Assembly (NCBI GenBank): GCA_025399215.1
Contig: MU621215.1
Coordinates: 1-50,343 of the forward strand
Length of the DNA: 50,343 nt
From: Globomyces pollinis-pini
Taxonomy: Eukaryota; Chytridiomycota; Chytridiomycetes; Rhizophydiales; Globomycetaceae
Reading direction: 5' to 3'
Below are positions 10,479-22,515 of this stretch, piece after piece. The number at the start of each line of letters is the position of its first letter. Positions within the stretch are counted from its first letter, which is position 1. The notes beneath the pieces were generated by a model. It did no database searches, was not told where the DNA came from, and saw nothing but the letters and a program-made list of their open reading frames with translations. The position numbers and the translations under genes were made by a program.

Positions 10479-11412
10479 CTAGACGAAAAGAGCCACAATC
10501 ATACCAACAATTGATGACCACAAGTTGATATTTTGTTTTGCAGCACTGACGACGGGAGATGCACATTTCGACACGGTCAAGTCGGATATGGTCATAGACA
10601 AACTATTTACTGACTTTGGAACCTTAGCACTAAAACTTGGGTTAATGGCGTAGTTTAAAACCAATCCATACTTGTGTAGATTGAATGGCCAGTTAAAAAC
10701 GGTAGCAGCAAATGGTTTCTTGTAAAATCCACTGGCTTTTCCGTTACAGTAGAATCTAATTTCGTCATCGTTTACCTCAACAGATAACGTGTTGAAAACT
10801 TTGACATCTATGTTGCAATTGTGATAAGATAATGCGCCTGCACCGAAATGTGCGCTCATATGGATTGCTTGCTGTGTACGTACCGGAAATTGTGTGTTGT
10901 ATTCCATGATATCGATTTCTCCATCAAGTGGCCATATGTATGAATTTCCTATCATATTAATCAATCTAGTTATATGTACCTTGTGGCAACATCCAGATGG
11001 CTGGAAATGCTCCAGTGACCTCTTGGTCCAATTTGTAGGTCACGTCAACACGAAAATTCTCCCATGCATCAAAAGTCCTGATTCTGGATGAAGTCCAATT
11101 ACCATCACTATCTTTCAGCGCATTGATAACCAAGTTTCCATCTTTGACATAAAGTACATCTGATGTATCAGTGTATTTTTGCACTTCTCCGTTGTAAACT
11201 TGATTGTCTAACCACCAAACCCCTTTATCAACAGCCTTGCTAAAGTCTCCCTTAAATAATGTACTTCCAGAGGAAGCACAACCTGTTTCACTAGTTAATT
11301 GATTCGACGAGCTATTTGAATTGCCTATGAGACCCGGTGTTACACTCTGACCACCACCATTATACGATTTTTTAGAGAAGATAACATGTAACAAAATGAA
11401 ATGAATTAACAT
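10479..11412 (-). CDS. GH16 family beta-glucanase-like, probably GPI-anchored
   Basis: Two exons (11412-10980 and 10948-10479; 31-nt intron) give 300 aa. A hydrophobic N terminus (MLIHFILLHVIFS) looks like a signal sequence. The GH16 catalytic signature E-x-D-x-x-E is intact as GEIDIMEY at about residues 153-160, with the preceding FPAIWMLPQ strand and the following HMSAHFG region typical of the fold. The enzyme class cuts or transfers beta-1,3/1,4-glucans in the cell wall. The C terminus has small residues followed by a hydrophobic stretch (LWSSIVGMIVALFV), consistent with a GPI signal. The family call is good; substrate is not resolvable from the sequence. Confidence 0.82.
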
Positions 11413-11681
11413 CGTATTTTAATATGTGAACTCGATTACATTTTGTATTATTATCAAGTAAATCTCACAATGTACAAATAAACAAAACAATAACAAAGAA
11501 AACGCAAAACAATTGCGTGATAACGTTCAAGGGTATAAATACTTTGAAGCGGACTTCAAGTTTAGGTTGACTCTTCGACTTTGTACCTTGGGTTTGAAAC
11601 AAATGTCAATGATTTGTGAAACAGAGGGAACTGTAATTTTCGTACTTTAACCATTAAATAATTTATCCAAATTACTAGAAA

Positions 11682-12806
11682 ATGACTAGAAGAGAGTTCA
11701 TGGTATGCCTTCCTATCATAGTATCTTGTGTTATTGGAATTGCGTCCTCAGCTTGGATCAAACTACATCAACGAATGCCTCGGAATGGCTTTTCTTCCAT
11801 TGTCAGTTTTATGACTTCCTTGGACTTGCTGATGACTTCATTCACTCTTATTCAGCATTGCTTCGATTTCACTTTACGCTCTTGTGGTGGATTACCGGAT
11901 TGGAAGAGTCCATTGAAAGCTTATATACCCTTGTTTTTAAAATGCTTTAATTTAGCCTTTCAAAAAATGTATTTAATCATGGGATTATCGATTGCTTTGA
12001 TTTCAATTTATTTGGTTCGGTTTAGTGGAAGTATGGAGAAAGTGTACGCCAAATTGATTTTTCTTGTTACCGGTTTACTGGGTATCTTTTGTTTCTTTTA
12101 CCATTTAATTGTTGTTTCTCAAATGGATAATAATAATCAGTAAGATCGTTACTAGTTCTAATTGTATAGCCGAAAAATAATATTTTTTTCACAGTATGTG
12201 GTCATTGGATTTCTACTTTTGGTATCAATATTTGCGTTTATTTTGACTTGGATTGATTTGAAGATTTTACAAGTAAAACGAAGAAAGAATTACGCAAATC
12301 ATCCTACATTGGCATTTAATTCAATGGAGGAATCGTTTCATCAAGGCAGTTTGATGATGATGTCCTTTTCAGCTAGATTTTGTACTGCAAACACAATTGC
12401 TTGGCTTCCAACTGTTATTTGGGGACTGTTGGTACATTCTAAAATCACCACTGTAAAACAATATGGAATTTATTTTGATTTTTATCCAATCGATGAAACT
12501 CACATTTATATCGCTTTCATAGTTGCTCAATTTACTTTTAATGCCAAAGGATTCATGTTTTTCATTTGGTTATACTTCTATAACCCAAGTTTGAAACAGC
12601 CAGAACTTGCAGAAGGACTACAATACAATCAAACCAGTCACGATCGAACATTATCAAACATTATGGTGTCTGTTCATCCAATGTCTTTTATAAACCTAAA
12701 GGATAGAACAATCAATAGTCAACAAGACTTTCGGATTAGTTCAGTGGAAGATTTAAAGAATGGAAATGTGAAATCCATGAATCGGAATCGAAGCTGGTTG
12801 GCTTGA
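11682..12806 (+). CDS. Seven-helix receptor-like protein, family A, copy 3 (divergent)
   Basis: Exons 11682-12139 and 12170-12806 (30-nt intron) give 364 aa. It shares the layout of the two receptors at 4.0 and 5.8 kb: helix 2 ending in LDLLMT, helix 3 with ISIYLVRFSGS in place of SFYIVKLNGS, an intron at the equivalent position before helix 5, and a polar tail. The first intron of the other two (after LMS) is absent here. Sequence identity is much lower, so this is an older duplicate. The tail has a weak counterpart of the LSxMGV motif (LSNIMVSVHP). A GPCR-type role is inferred from topology only. Confidence 0.68.
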
Positions 12807-13397
12807 ACAGTGGGTTAGTTTGTAGATGTTTTTCTTTTATAATTGTTAATGAATATTTATACATACAAAGTTTGATATGTGCATAAGAAGTGACAAACAA
12901 ATGACTAATTGAATAGTAACAGATGACCATGTCATTTAAGCATTGATGTTAATGTTAAGTAAAGTTATAGATCAACCTGTTGAATTTTTGTGATCCCAAC
13001 CTGAAATGTGGTGTTTTCCAACCAAAGAAAGAAAGAGGTGACACTGATTGGCTCAATGGTATCCAGTTTTAACAAAGGAGATTTTTAAAAGGGCGACGGT
13101 CAGACTTAGGGGTATAGAATAACAGGCATCTCCTGATTGATGACAGTGTGTCTGCATGTGATTTACAACTAAATGCTTTTCTAATTTGCCTTCCTATCCC
13201 TTCCTTTTATCAACAAAACAAACTGATAATTTTCTTTTACTTTTAAATCTTTTGTAGTATTCAGGTTTAATAATGAATGAAATTATGGGTTCAGTTTTTG
13301 TACGTTTTTGACATGTGAAAAATGTGGAGTCTTGTGGTTGCAAAAACATGATCAAAACAGAATATAAAAAACGCACACAAATCAAAATATTAAACTA
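12807..13397. other. Intergenic region with TATA box for the bHLH gene
   Basis: There is no recognised gene. A TATA box (tataaaaaa, 13363-13371) lies 35 nt before the ATG at 13398. Confidence 0.5.
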
Positions 13398-13967
13398 ATG
13401 ACCAAATCTTCAAACGCGATTGTAAATACAAAGATCAATACCTTAACAAAACAATCAATATTAAAAAGAAATTCAATCACTGAAAAGAATCGTCGTTTTA
13501 AATTACACAATCAATTTCAAGAATTAAAATCTTTAATACCAATTTGTCAATCAAGAGATGATCAAGAAAAATTATTGATTTTACAATCTTCTGTATCTTA
13601 CATTAAAAATGTTCAAAAATTGTTATGTTTGTTGAAAGATTCTCATCCTGAAATGTGTCAACAAATATCTCAATTTTTACCAAATTCTCAATTTGAGAAA
13701 CCTTTGATCCTAACCTTACTGCCGTCGTACAAACCACCTACGTTTAATTTCAATTGGTCTGATCAACAGCAACAGAATTATGTTGAATGTCATGGAATGC
13801 CTAGTCCCGTCTCTCCTTTATCTTTAACTGATTCTCTGAAACAGCAACAGAATTATGTTGAATGTCATGGAATGCCTAGTCCCGTCTCTCCTTTATCTTT
13901 AACTGATTCTCTGGATAAAGATTCAAAGAAACCAAATCCAATGCATTTATCAAATCTATTGTGTTAG
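13398..13967 (+). CDS. bHLH transcription factor, LLPSY-type, with internal duplication
   Basis: Single exon, 189 aa. The basic region is NSITEKNRR: the His found in paralogues is Asn here, but Glu and Arg are kept. Helix 1 is FQELKSLIPIC and helix 2 LLILQSSVSYIKNVQKLL. The subfamily block PLILTLLPSYKPP follows, and the protein ends in MHLSNLLC. Between them a 25-residue segment (QQNYVECHGMPSPVSPLSL...) is present twice in perfect copy, adding Ser-Pro sites that could be phosphorylated. The TATA box is 35 nt from the ATG, implying a very short leader. It likely binds E-box-like sites with a paralogue; the Asn substitution may alter specificity. Confidence 0.85.
   Translation: MTKSSNAIVNTKINTLTKQSILKRNSITEKNRRFKLHNQFQELKSLIPICQSRDDQEKLLILQSSVSYIKNVQKLLCLLKDSHPEMCQQISQFLPNSQFEKPLILTLLPSYKPPTFNFNWSDQQQQNYVECHGMPSPVSPLSLTDSLKQQQNYVECHGMPSPVSPLSLTDSLDKDSKKPNPMHLSNLLC
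13765..13914 (+). repeat. Perfect 75-bp tandem duplication inside the bHLH gene
   Basis: Two adjacent copies with a period of 75 nt (for example cagcaacag at 13767 and 13842) appear identical over most of the unit, so the event is recent. It is a multiple of three and keeps the frame. Confidence 0.9.
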
Positions 13968-14072
13968 TGTTTTTAATATATTATTTGTATTTACAATTCA
14001 TCTTATAAAAGATCACTCAAAAACGAAAACTTCTTAATTGATGATCATTGAAAATGGTGTATTTAATACCAA

Positions 14073-15823
14073 CTACAACTTGGCACCCATGAATTGCGCA
14101 ACTTTAACTGCTTGTCGAATACCAAGATCAAGCATAATTTCTTCACTACCACCAGGAATAGCGTATGCTCTAACTTCACGATAAAGTCGTTCAACACGCT
14201 CTCCTTGCCCACCTCGAGAATAAGAAAGTCCTCCAAAAATTTGAGCAGCTTCTCGACAACAGAACTCCATGGTTTGGGTAGATTGTGCTTTCAATAAGGC
14301 AATTGGACCTCCAAGCTTCAACATTTGCTGTTCTTTTGGCATTTGAATAGATTGGAAAATGAGTGCCTCCATCCAAGCATGTGTAGCTTCAATTTTACGA
14401 GCCTAAATATTAGCAACCATTACCATCTACCATATGTGCAAGTTTGTTACGAATAACTGGATGTTCAATAAGCTTCTTGCCAAAAGTTTCACGCTTATGA
14501 GCATACTTCATAGAGTCTTCATAACAAACACGTGCAAAACGAGTTGCTTGGATACAAATACCCATACGTTCATGATTGAAATTATACATGATACATTTGA
14601 ATCCCTTGTTCTCTTGTCCAATAATGTTTTCAACTGGTACTTTCACATCTTCAAAGGTAATGTAAGTAGTTCCAGAAGCCCAAACACCAGAGCATGGCAT
14701 GTGACGAGTCTTTTGGTATTTAATCAAATAGATAAAGTACCTTTACACCAGGCATAGTTTTTTCTACAAGTAATAACGACACTCCACTCATTCCTGGTCC
14801 ACCTGTACGGCATGCAACAGTGAAATAATCTGAGAAAATTCCATTGGTAATCCATTTCTTTTCACCGTTCAAAATGTAGAATTTACCACAAGGCGTTTTC
14901 TTTGCTTCAGTCTTTAAGTTTGCAACATCACTTCCAGCACCTATTAAATTATGTCAACCGATAGAATCATTACTTGGTTCCGTAATAGCCAAGCAAATAT
15001 TTTTACGACCAGCCAGGCAATCTTTGACAACTTTATCTTTCAAGTAATCCGAACCAAACTGAATAACAGGTGGTAAACCAATACCGAGACCACCAACCAG
15101 TCCTAAAAGATATTAAATAAACTAGCATACCCCACATTGCACCTCCAGATCCACATCGCGATAATTCATCACAAACTACAAATTCATGGAAAGCGGTAAA
15201 TTTGGAAGCTTCGATGTTTCCTGGATATGGTACTTCAATGTACTTTGGATCTACATGCCCAACAATGCACTGTAAAATACCAGCTTTTGCAGCCTTTTCG
15301 AAAATAGAACGAGGCATTTCCTAACCATGTAAGTCGAAAAATAAATACCTTTGCTTCATCCCATTCATGGCAGAATGGAGTCATTTCTTTGTCTACGAAA
15401 CGACGAATGACAGCTCTGACTTTACGATGAGATTCATCATAGTATGGACTGTGCCAATCACTATACCAGTATGGGTCTCCAAAAGGAATTCCGTCACCAA
15501 AGGCATCACCCTCTTCCAATCCTTCAAGTGGTTCCTCAACAACTTCTTGTTTAGATTCCCCTGATCCTACATCGCCTTTATAGAGGGCAGGGCCATACTT
15601 TGCCAAAATAGCAGCATTATGAAATTGATCGAATTGTTTCGAAGCATCTTTCCCAGCAACCTAGAGTTAAACCAGATTCAATACATACCTTGACCAGTAC
15701 TTTTTTGCCGCCCGGATGTTCATTAGCAAAGGCGGTCAAATCGTAGACTTTTCCGTGCACGATTACCCATAGATCAGTAGCAGAGTTATGTTGACTGACT
15801 TGTTCAGCAGTGAATGAAGGCAT
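14073..15823 (-). CDS. Cytochrome b5-acyl-CoA dehydrogenase fusion
   Basis: Seven exons (15823-15689, 15660-15349, 15320-15131, 15102-14974, 14940-14741, 14709-14431, 14402-14073) with introns of 28-33 nt give 524 aa. Residues 1-75 are a cytochrome b5 domain with the haem motif HPGGKK and a second His in QFHNAA. The rest is an acyl-CoA dehydrogenase: FAD-binding AITEPSAGSD (rebuilt across an intron), [18 protein letters not shown], and the C-terminal [16 protein letters not shown]. This fusion architecture is known from fungi and oxidises acyl-CoA with electrons possibly leaving through the haem domain. In the usual catalytic-Glu region the sequence reads PGGSEEIM rather than EGTxEI, as in other members of this fungal branch. 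It is divergently transcribed from nitronate monooxygenase. Confidence 0.93.
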
Positions 15824-16272
15824 TTGATGGAAAGAAGAAGAAGCGTGACGAATGTGACGACGTTCTCACGTGTTACAAAGATCACATGAACAGTCAGTTT
15901 TCCACTCTTGATCAGATACTGATGGTGGTGAATCTAAGTGTTGATAGTGTTGTAAATCAGTTGTGAATGGGATGGTGGAGCACGTTGTAGATATACTTTA
16001 GCGTTTTTGAATATGATATCTAATGTGTGTTATTGTCTAGTCGCGTCCATCCACCAAAACTGACTTGCCATAGAGCAAAGAGTATTCGAATAACATATGA
16101 ATTTCCAGTATCATCCATACTAGGTCATCCACCTCGACATACTGAATATACTAAAGTCTTTCCTGTTTGAGCCAATCATTTCTTTTACACCACAAACAAA
16201 TTGTTGGAATACTATCGGCCGCACTCTTTCCCTATAAAAAACTCCAAACACCAACATAGACCAAACAAAACA
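15824..16272. promoter_or_regulatory. Divergent promoter, acyl-CoA dehydrogenase / nitronate monooxygenase
   Basis: These 449 bp separate two start codons that face away from each other, both for flavoenzymes of small-molecule oxidation. No recognisable operator was found. The arrangement allows shared control but does not prove it. Confidence 0.4.
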
Positions 16273-17340
<1,068 letters not shown>

Positions 17341-17495
17341 TGTTTGGAAACAATTGGTCTAATAAAGATCTATTGATATTAGCTTATTTCAAAGTGTTTT
17401 CATTAAAAATGGTATTTTATTAGCAGAAAAACAAGTTGCCAAATCCAAACAGTCTAAATCCCAACACTTCTAATCTATGGATTGGATCTCACCCT

Positions 17496-18452
17496 TTAGA
17501 GTTGAGAAACATTATATGAACGATTTTGGGAAGATCCCGAAGTCGATTTTTCCTTCTTAATATTGATTTTTCGAATCTCTTTGAAAATCAAAACAACTAC
17601 AAAATGAGCACATTAAAATCACTTACCAAAGAAAATATGAAATGCTCCCAAATTATTGGAGATGAGAGATTCGTTTGAAAAGGTATCTTGATTGAATGCC
17701 ATTACCCATAGTATTGCCGCTAACCAACTAAAAAAGAAAATAAAGGTGACAAAGGCGATTAATTGTTTGTAAGCATCATCTTGAATTTTCCAAGCTGCTG
17801 GGTCAAGTAATTCTAATTTGGATTGCTTTTTTGCATGTTTATACAATGCTTGAGCCATATACACACAATGAAAGGATTCTAAACGTTGGTATTGTGAAAT
17901 TTCATACCATATAAGATACAGACAATTAAAAAACCGGCATAACCACGTTCGTATGCCAATTTAACAAGTGGAGGTTCAATTCCAGTAACAGAGGGTAACC
18001 GAGCAAGTTCAATAATCAAAACCAATGAATACAAAACTCCAAAAAATATCTGAATACCCGTGACGTTCTTGACAGTAAAGTAACGACTAACGATGAATAT
18101 GAAAAGCAAACCTTATGGGAGTCAATGCTTTTAGAATTTCCAATTGACCCAATACTGTTAAGGCCGATAAAGTAGCACCCAATGTTCCATAGAACCAATT
18201 CACATATTGAGAACCACTGAAATAAAAGTACCAAATACCCAACAGTTGCCAAACAAAACACAATAAACACAGAGTTGACAAGTAATTTGAAATGGTGTTA
18301 GTTGTCAATTTCAACCATCCGCGCTTTGTTAAAATCCCAAGGATTAGAATGGCAACCAGATGAGCTATTTGAACAGCTAAAGCAACAAAATCCAATGAAT
18401 CATTAAATGTTGGAGGTGATAATATAGCAATGGTTGAATTTTGCGATGTCAT
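17496..18452 (-). CDS. Seven-helix receptor-like protein, family B, copy 1
   Basis: Four exons (18452-18112, 18086-17908, 17878-17627, 17596-17496; introns 25, 29 and 30 nt) give 290 aa. Seven hydrophobic segments are visible with a short N terminus bearing an N-glycosylation site (NST) and a basic C-terminal tail (FKEIRKINIKK). It aligns along its whole length with the gene at 19.9 kb: LLGIWYFYFSG after helix 2, LEILKAL after helix 3, SFHCVYMAQALYKH in the helix 5 area and NLGAFHI in helix 7. It has no clear sequence similarity to the family A receptors. Function is unknown; the topology suggests signalling. Confidence 0.7.
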
Positions 18453-19143
18453 GCCAAATTGAAAAATATGACCAATGAATAATTTAAAATATCCAAGAAT
18501 GCTGAGGCGTTTTGAAAAAAAGTTTCATAATCGATAGGATCCTCTACTTTGGGTGCGCTGGGATTAGGGGCAGGTGGCCAGGCTCCAATTCCTGCTTTTG
18601 CACGTTTGACGCGATGGACTAACGCCTATCAAAGAGCTCTATTCCCAATCAGTTTCAATTGCTTTTCATTCTCTATTCAACTCATTTTAAAAGTTGGTCA
18701 CACTACCGCAAAACACAGACCAACACCCAAAAACGTGATGCACAATTGTATTGACCCATGAAGTATCGACCATTGGATAACAATTACGTCCACCTTGAAT
18801 GTCATGCTTAATGAATATGCATTCATGAAACAAATCATATTTCATTTGAATAGACATCCGAATCGGGTGTTACATTGGCTGTAGGTTAAAGTTACCATTT
18901 TTGTCGTCGTGGCTTTATTATCCCAATTGAACGACTCATTAAAGAGTGTTTCAAATTAGATATTAGGGAATCTTGTTGACACAGCAATTGGTCATTTGAC
19001 TAGTGAAATTAAACCTGATATTAAAAATTATGATGGAAGAATGTCAGTAATGGTGGAACAAATTTTTATTTGTTAATATAGTTATAGACTCCCAGTTCGA
19101 TTATAATTTCATCAAAGTCGTTCGTCTTGTTGTACGTGTTGGA
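18453..19143. other. Intergenic region, possibly with a decayed frame
   Basis: One minus-strand frame from about 18810 to 18453 has protein-like stretches (for example AGIGAWPPAPNPSAPK) but is broken by three TGA and one TAG codons and has no plausible introns to remove them. It may be a decayed gene or chance. Nothing else is seen up to 19143. Confidence 0.3.
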
Positions 19144-19620
19144 TTAACTAAAATTTGGTACAACGGCGTCTTGGGTAGATTCAAATTCGAGTTTTGAAAG
19201 ATACATTGCATACTTTAAGTCACAGTCAATTGCATCTGCATTGTATTCTGAAGGCATCTCTGGTACTAAGTAGTAGTCAAGTTCAGGTTCGGGTAATGGT
19301 TGTGGTTGTTTGGTTGATAGATACAACGCATATTCTAACTCTGCTGTAAATTCATCATCCAAAGTTTCTTCTTGACATGTATTTATGAAATTGGTTTCGA
19401 TTTGTTTTGATGACTGGTGTTGATAGATTGCATCTTGAATTAATTCCCGAGTTGACCCCCAATTGTGCTTTCCTGCACCATCCTTCTTGATATGAACCCT
19501 GGGATCCACATGTCGTTGGAATTTTTTTGGTTGGTATTGGTCGATAGATTCCTCCGGGAGACTCCAAGAAGGCAAGTAGTTTGAAGTGTTGAAGGCAGAA
19601 GAAGCGCTTATTGAACTCAT
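19144..19620 (-). CDS. Small protein with two UIM-like motifs
   Basis: Single exon, 158 aa, no family recognised. Two repeats about 50 residues apart read AELEYALYLSTKQ and CDLKYAMYLSKLE. Each fits the core of a ubiquitin-interacting motif (hydrophobic-x-x-Ala-x-x-x-Ser with acidic residues before it). The rest is polar, rich in Ser, Gln and Pro, with no membrane segment. It stands between two receptor-like genes on the same strand, so an adaptor role in ubiquitin-dependent sorting is possible, but this is conjecture. The ATG at 19620 is the only good start. Confidence 0.6.
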   Translation of the reverse strand: MSSISASSAFNTSNYLPSWSLPEESIDQYQPKKFQRHVDPRVHIKKDGAGKHNWGSTRELIQDAIYQHQSSKQIETNFINTCQEETLDDEFTAELEYALYLSTKQPQPLPEPELDYYLVPEMPSEYNADAIDCDLKYAMYLSKLEFESTQDAVVPNFS

Positions 19621-19699
19621 TTAGATACTGTAATGAAGTGAATATTTTAGCCTTAAATACCCTTATTTTTGGTGTGAGTCATTAGAATCAATTTGTGAA

Positions 19700-19832
19700 A
19701 AATGAGTCACAAGAAAATCAAATCAAACAATATTGCACAAGAAAATCAACGTGAAAGCAATCCATACTGACAATAAAATGAGTCACAAGAAAATCAAATC
19801 AGACAATGAAAGCAATTAAAATTGACAATAAT
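19700..19832. repeat. Imperfect direct repeat between UIM protein and receptor gene
   Basis: The word gagtcacaagaaaatcaaat occurs at about 19703 and 19784, each followed by a similar stretch containing caat...gaaagcaat and tgacaataa. The spacing is about 80 nt. No function is suggested. Confidence 0.65.
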
Positions 19833-19863
19833 TTATTTTTTTATCTATTCATCAAAGTCTTTG

Positions 19864-20819
19864 TTACACCTTGGAGTTGAGAGACTTGGAGGTGGAATTT
19901 GATATCATTTCATCCTTTTGGATTTTGATTTTACGTATTTCCTTGAAAATTAATACCACTATCGGTTAATTTAAATTTTATGTTACCAAAGACAATATGA
20001 AATGCACCAAGATTTCCTGAAATGAGTGTCTCGCTGGAAAAGGTCGGTTGATTAAATGAAATCACCCAAAGTACAATCGCGATCCAATCAAAAAAGAAAA
20101 TGAAGCTCACTAGACCAAATAGTCGTTTATAAGCTTTGTCTTGTGCCTCCCATATATCTGGAGACATTCTTAGAAGCCGGGATTGTTGTTGGGCGACTTT
20201 GTAAAGCGCTTGACAAAGGTATACACAATGAAAGTTTTCTAATGTTAAACTTTCAAATTACATACCATAAATTAAGCAAAGAACCACAAATAGAGCATAG
20301 GTGCGTTCATAAAACTATACAGATAAGATCAGTTCAACTTACAGTCTGAACCCATGGGATTTGCTTACTCAGATTAGGTACTCTAAGAACTTCTCCTGAG
20401 AGTGCAACAAGAAACAGACACGTAGCAGTAATTTGTAAACCAATAACCAATCGATTTGTCAAGTAATTGCTAAGCACGTTAAAAAAGTTTAATTCTAACC
20501 TAACTGGAACCAGTGCTTTTAAGATTTCCATTTGGCCCAACACCGTTAATAAAGTCATTGTTATTCCAAGAGTTCCATATAACCAATTCACAAACAAGGA
20601 TCCTCTGAAATAAAAGTACCATATACCCAACAACTGCCAAATAAGACAGAGACTACATAACAAAAGCAAAAATTTAGAAACATTTTTGGTAGTCATCTTT
20701 AACGACCCTCTAACCATCAACACGCAAAAGATTGAAATGACAGTCAAATGGAAGAGTTGAATTCCCAAACATATGAAATCTAACGAGGTTTTGAACTTTG
20801 GAGGTTCAAGAGTTGACAT
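19864..20819 (-). CDS. Seven-helix receptor-like protein, family B, copy 2
   Basis: Five exons (20819-20500, 20469-20343, 20314-20266, 20238-19987, 19958-19864; introns 30, 28, 27 and 28 nt) give 280 aa. The layout and motifs match copy 1: LLGIWYFYFRGS, LEILKALVPV, NFHCVYLCQALYK, NLGAFHIVF, and a basic tail FKEIRKIKIQK. The exon encoding helices 5-7 is exactly 252 nt in both genes. One intron (20315-20342) is present here and absent from copy 1. Seven-helix topology with a short basic tail suggests a receptor or sensor. Ligand and partner are unknown. Confidence 0.7.
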
Positions 20820-22026
20820 TTAGTTTCATCGTAAGAATTTCTATCCCTTATAAGTATCCAATCGATGGCTTCCACTGAAAAAAACCCTTGCGATTGAGCC
20901 TCAAAACGGAACTGTAATACTTACATCATAACAACCAATGGGTTACAATCTTTCAAGAGTGTATGGAACAACACGAAATATGAGCTGTCGACGTTGTAGT
21001 TCAATTTTTTCCAAGATGTATGTCGGACTTAATTAAAATCAAACTTCAACCTCATCAAACTCCGATCGTGTGCCGCAGGGAAGGGACCAAGGCTCAATTT
21101 ATATTGCCAAGGGTTTGACAGTTAACAAACATCATTCATACACTGATTAACTGTTGATTTAAAAATTCACAAAACGTTAAGTTAAAGAACAAGTGAAGTG
21201 TACGAGTATTCATCAACAGTACTTGCAACTGATACAATAATGGGTATCAGCTTTCCTAAGCCGTATCAGCTGTGCTTGTTAATACAGTGGTGGAAAAATT
21301 CAGACTATTCTTGATTTGTTTCTGTTAACCCCCTGTATTACAAACCAAAACGGATATAGAATCATTTTTGGTCAACCAGTTTTTTGAGCCATGTATAATA
21401 AGCACAGCCTATTCATTAAATTTAACACATAATTAATGTTCACATCATTGTTTAACAAAAGTCCTCTATTTGGTAGAACACTTAAGTTTTGTGGCACGTT
21501 TTCGCGGACAATCAATTCAAATCATCAAAGTTCACTGTTTCAAGGAGTGTCAGTGTTGTTTCACTGTGTAACGAATATGGATTTTATATTTCGTGGGTTA
21601 TGCTAGATCCGGAGACCTGTTTCGATTCATTGCGTATCAGTATCACAATATCCAATAACGCACTGTGATAAAGGGTGCAATATAAGTAAATTGGACATTG
21701 TCTATGGAAAATATATTATTGAAGACCTCAATCTATTAGTTACTTGATTAGAAGAGGATAAAAGTCTAAATTAAAACAAAGTTTTAGAAAGATCGGGATC
21801 TATAATTGCTAACAAGTAAAAATCAACTTCTTTGCTCCTTCCTTTATGACAACTGGTCGATTCAAACAAATTCAAATGTCTTTCACAATAAATTTCACAT
21901 GCTAAAATGGTGCAAACTTTTTGATAAGTGGATGATCACATTGAAGACCCCCTGTGTGACGTAGTGGCAACGAAATAGATAAAAAGGACCAAGGATTATT
22001 TCTGGAGACGACATTACAAATAGAAA
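20820..22026. other. Long intergenic region between divergent receptor and bHLH genes
   Basis: No gene, RNA or repeat was recognised in these 1.2 kb. A TATA-like gataaaaagg lies about 50 nt before the ATG at 22027, and tgacgtag occurs at about 21957. Half-site words gtttca/tgaaac are scattered (for example 21535 and 21617). Confidence 0.4.
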
Positions 22027-22515
22027 ATGCCAAAGTCTTACTCCACCAGCTCTGATACATCCGAAGAAAACCTAAAGAGAAGGAAACATTTGGATGTGGA
22101 AAGACGAAGAAGGAGACGAATTCAAGATCAATTGGACTTATTAAAAAGAATAGTTCCTAACTGCTCAGTTAGAGATGATAAGGAAAAACTTCAGATATTA
22201 CAATCTACAGCACAATATATTGAAGACATTCAACAACTATTGTCTGATCTAGTTGAAGAACGTCCGTCATTAAGTCCAAGAATACAAAAATATTTACCCA
22301 TCAAAATGGCACCACCCACAATTTTATCGCTATTACCTTCCTATAGACCTCCGGCAGCACTAAAACAATACATGGACTCTACTATGCATGGCAAAGCTCT
22401 TCAAGACAATCAATCAAGTTCAGACACGGAAAAACATACAACTGACCTAGAAATAGAGGATTACGAATCAATCAGTTCAAAGCAAGCTATGTCATTGAGT
22501 AACTTATTATGTTAG
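22027..22515 (+). CDS. bHLH transcription factor, LLPSY-type
   Basis: Single exon, 162 aa. The basic region is RKHLDVERRRRRR with His, Glu and Arg contacts, helix 1 LDLLKRIVPNCS, loop VRDDKEK and helix 2 LQILQSTAQYIEDIQQLL. The subfamily block PTILSLLPSYRPP lies about 30 residues further on, and the protein ends in MSLSNLLC. The loop and helix 2 are close to those of the genes at 9.6 and 13.4 kb, so these three are the nearest relatives of each other. It is a probable E-box regulator dimerising within the cluster. No zipper is present. Confidence 0.87.
   Translation: MPKSYSTSSDTSEENLKRRKHLDVERRRRRRIQDQLDLLKRIVPNCSVRDDKEKLQILQSTAQYIEDIQQLLSDLVEERPSLSPRIQKYLPIKMAPPTILSLLPSYRPPAALKQYMDSTMHGKALQDNQSSSDTEKHTTDLEIEDYESISSKQAMSLSNLLC

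Noticed and set aside
18549..18761. Plus-strand open frame of 70 codons with a Gly/Ala-rich start
   Set aside because: No homologous motif, no promoter signal, antisense to the broken minus-strand frame; likely chance.
18453..18810. Alternative genetic code (TGA as Trp)
   Set aside because: TGA works as a stop in several well-supported genes here (for example RNase H1 at 42286), and a TAG also breaks this frame.
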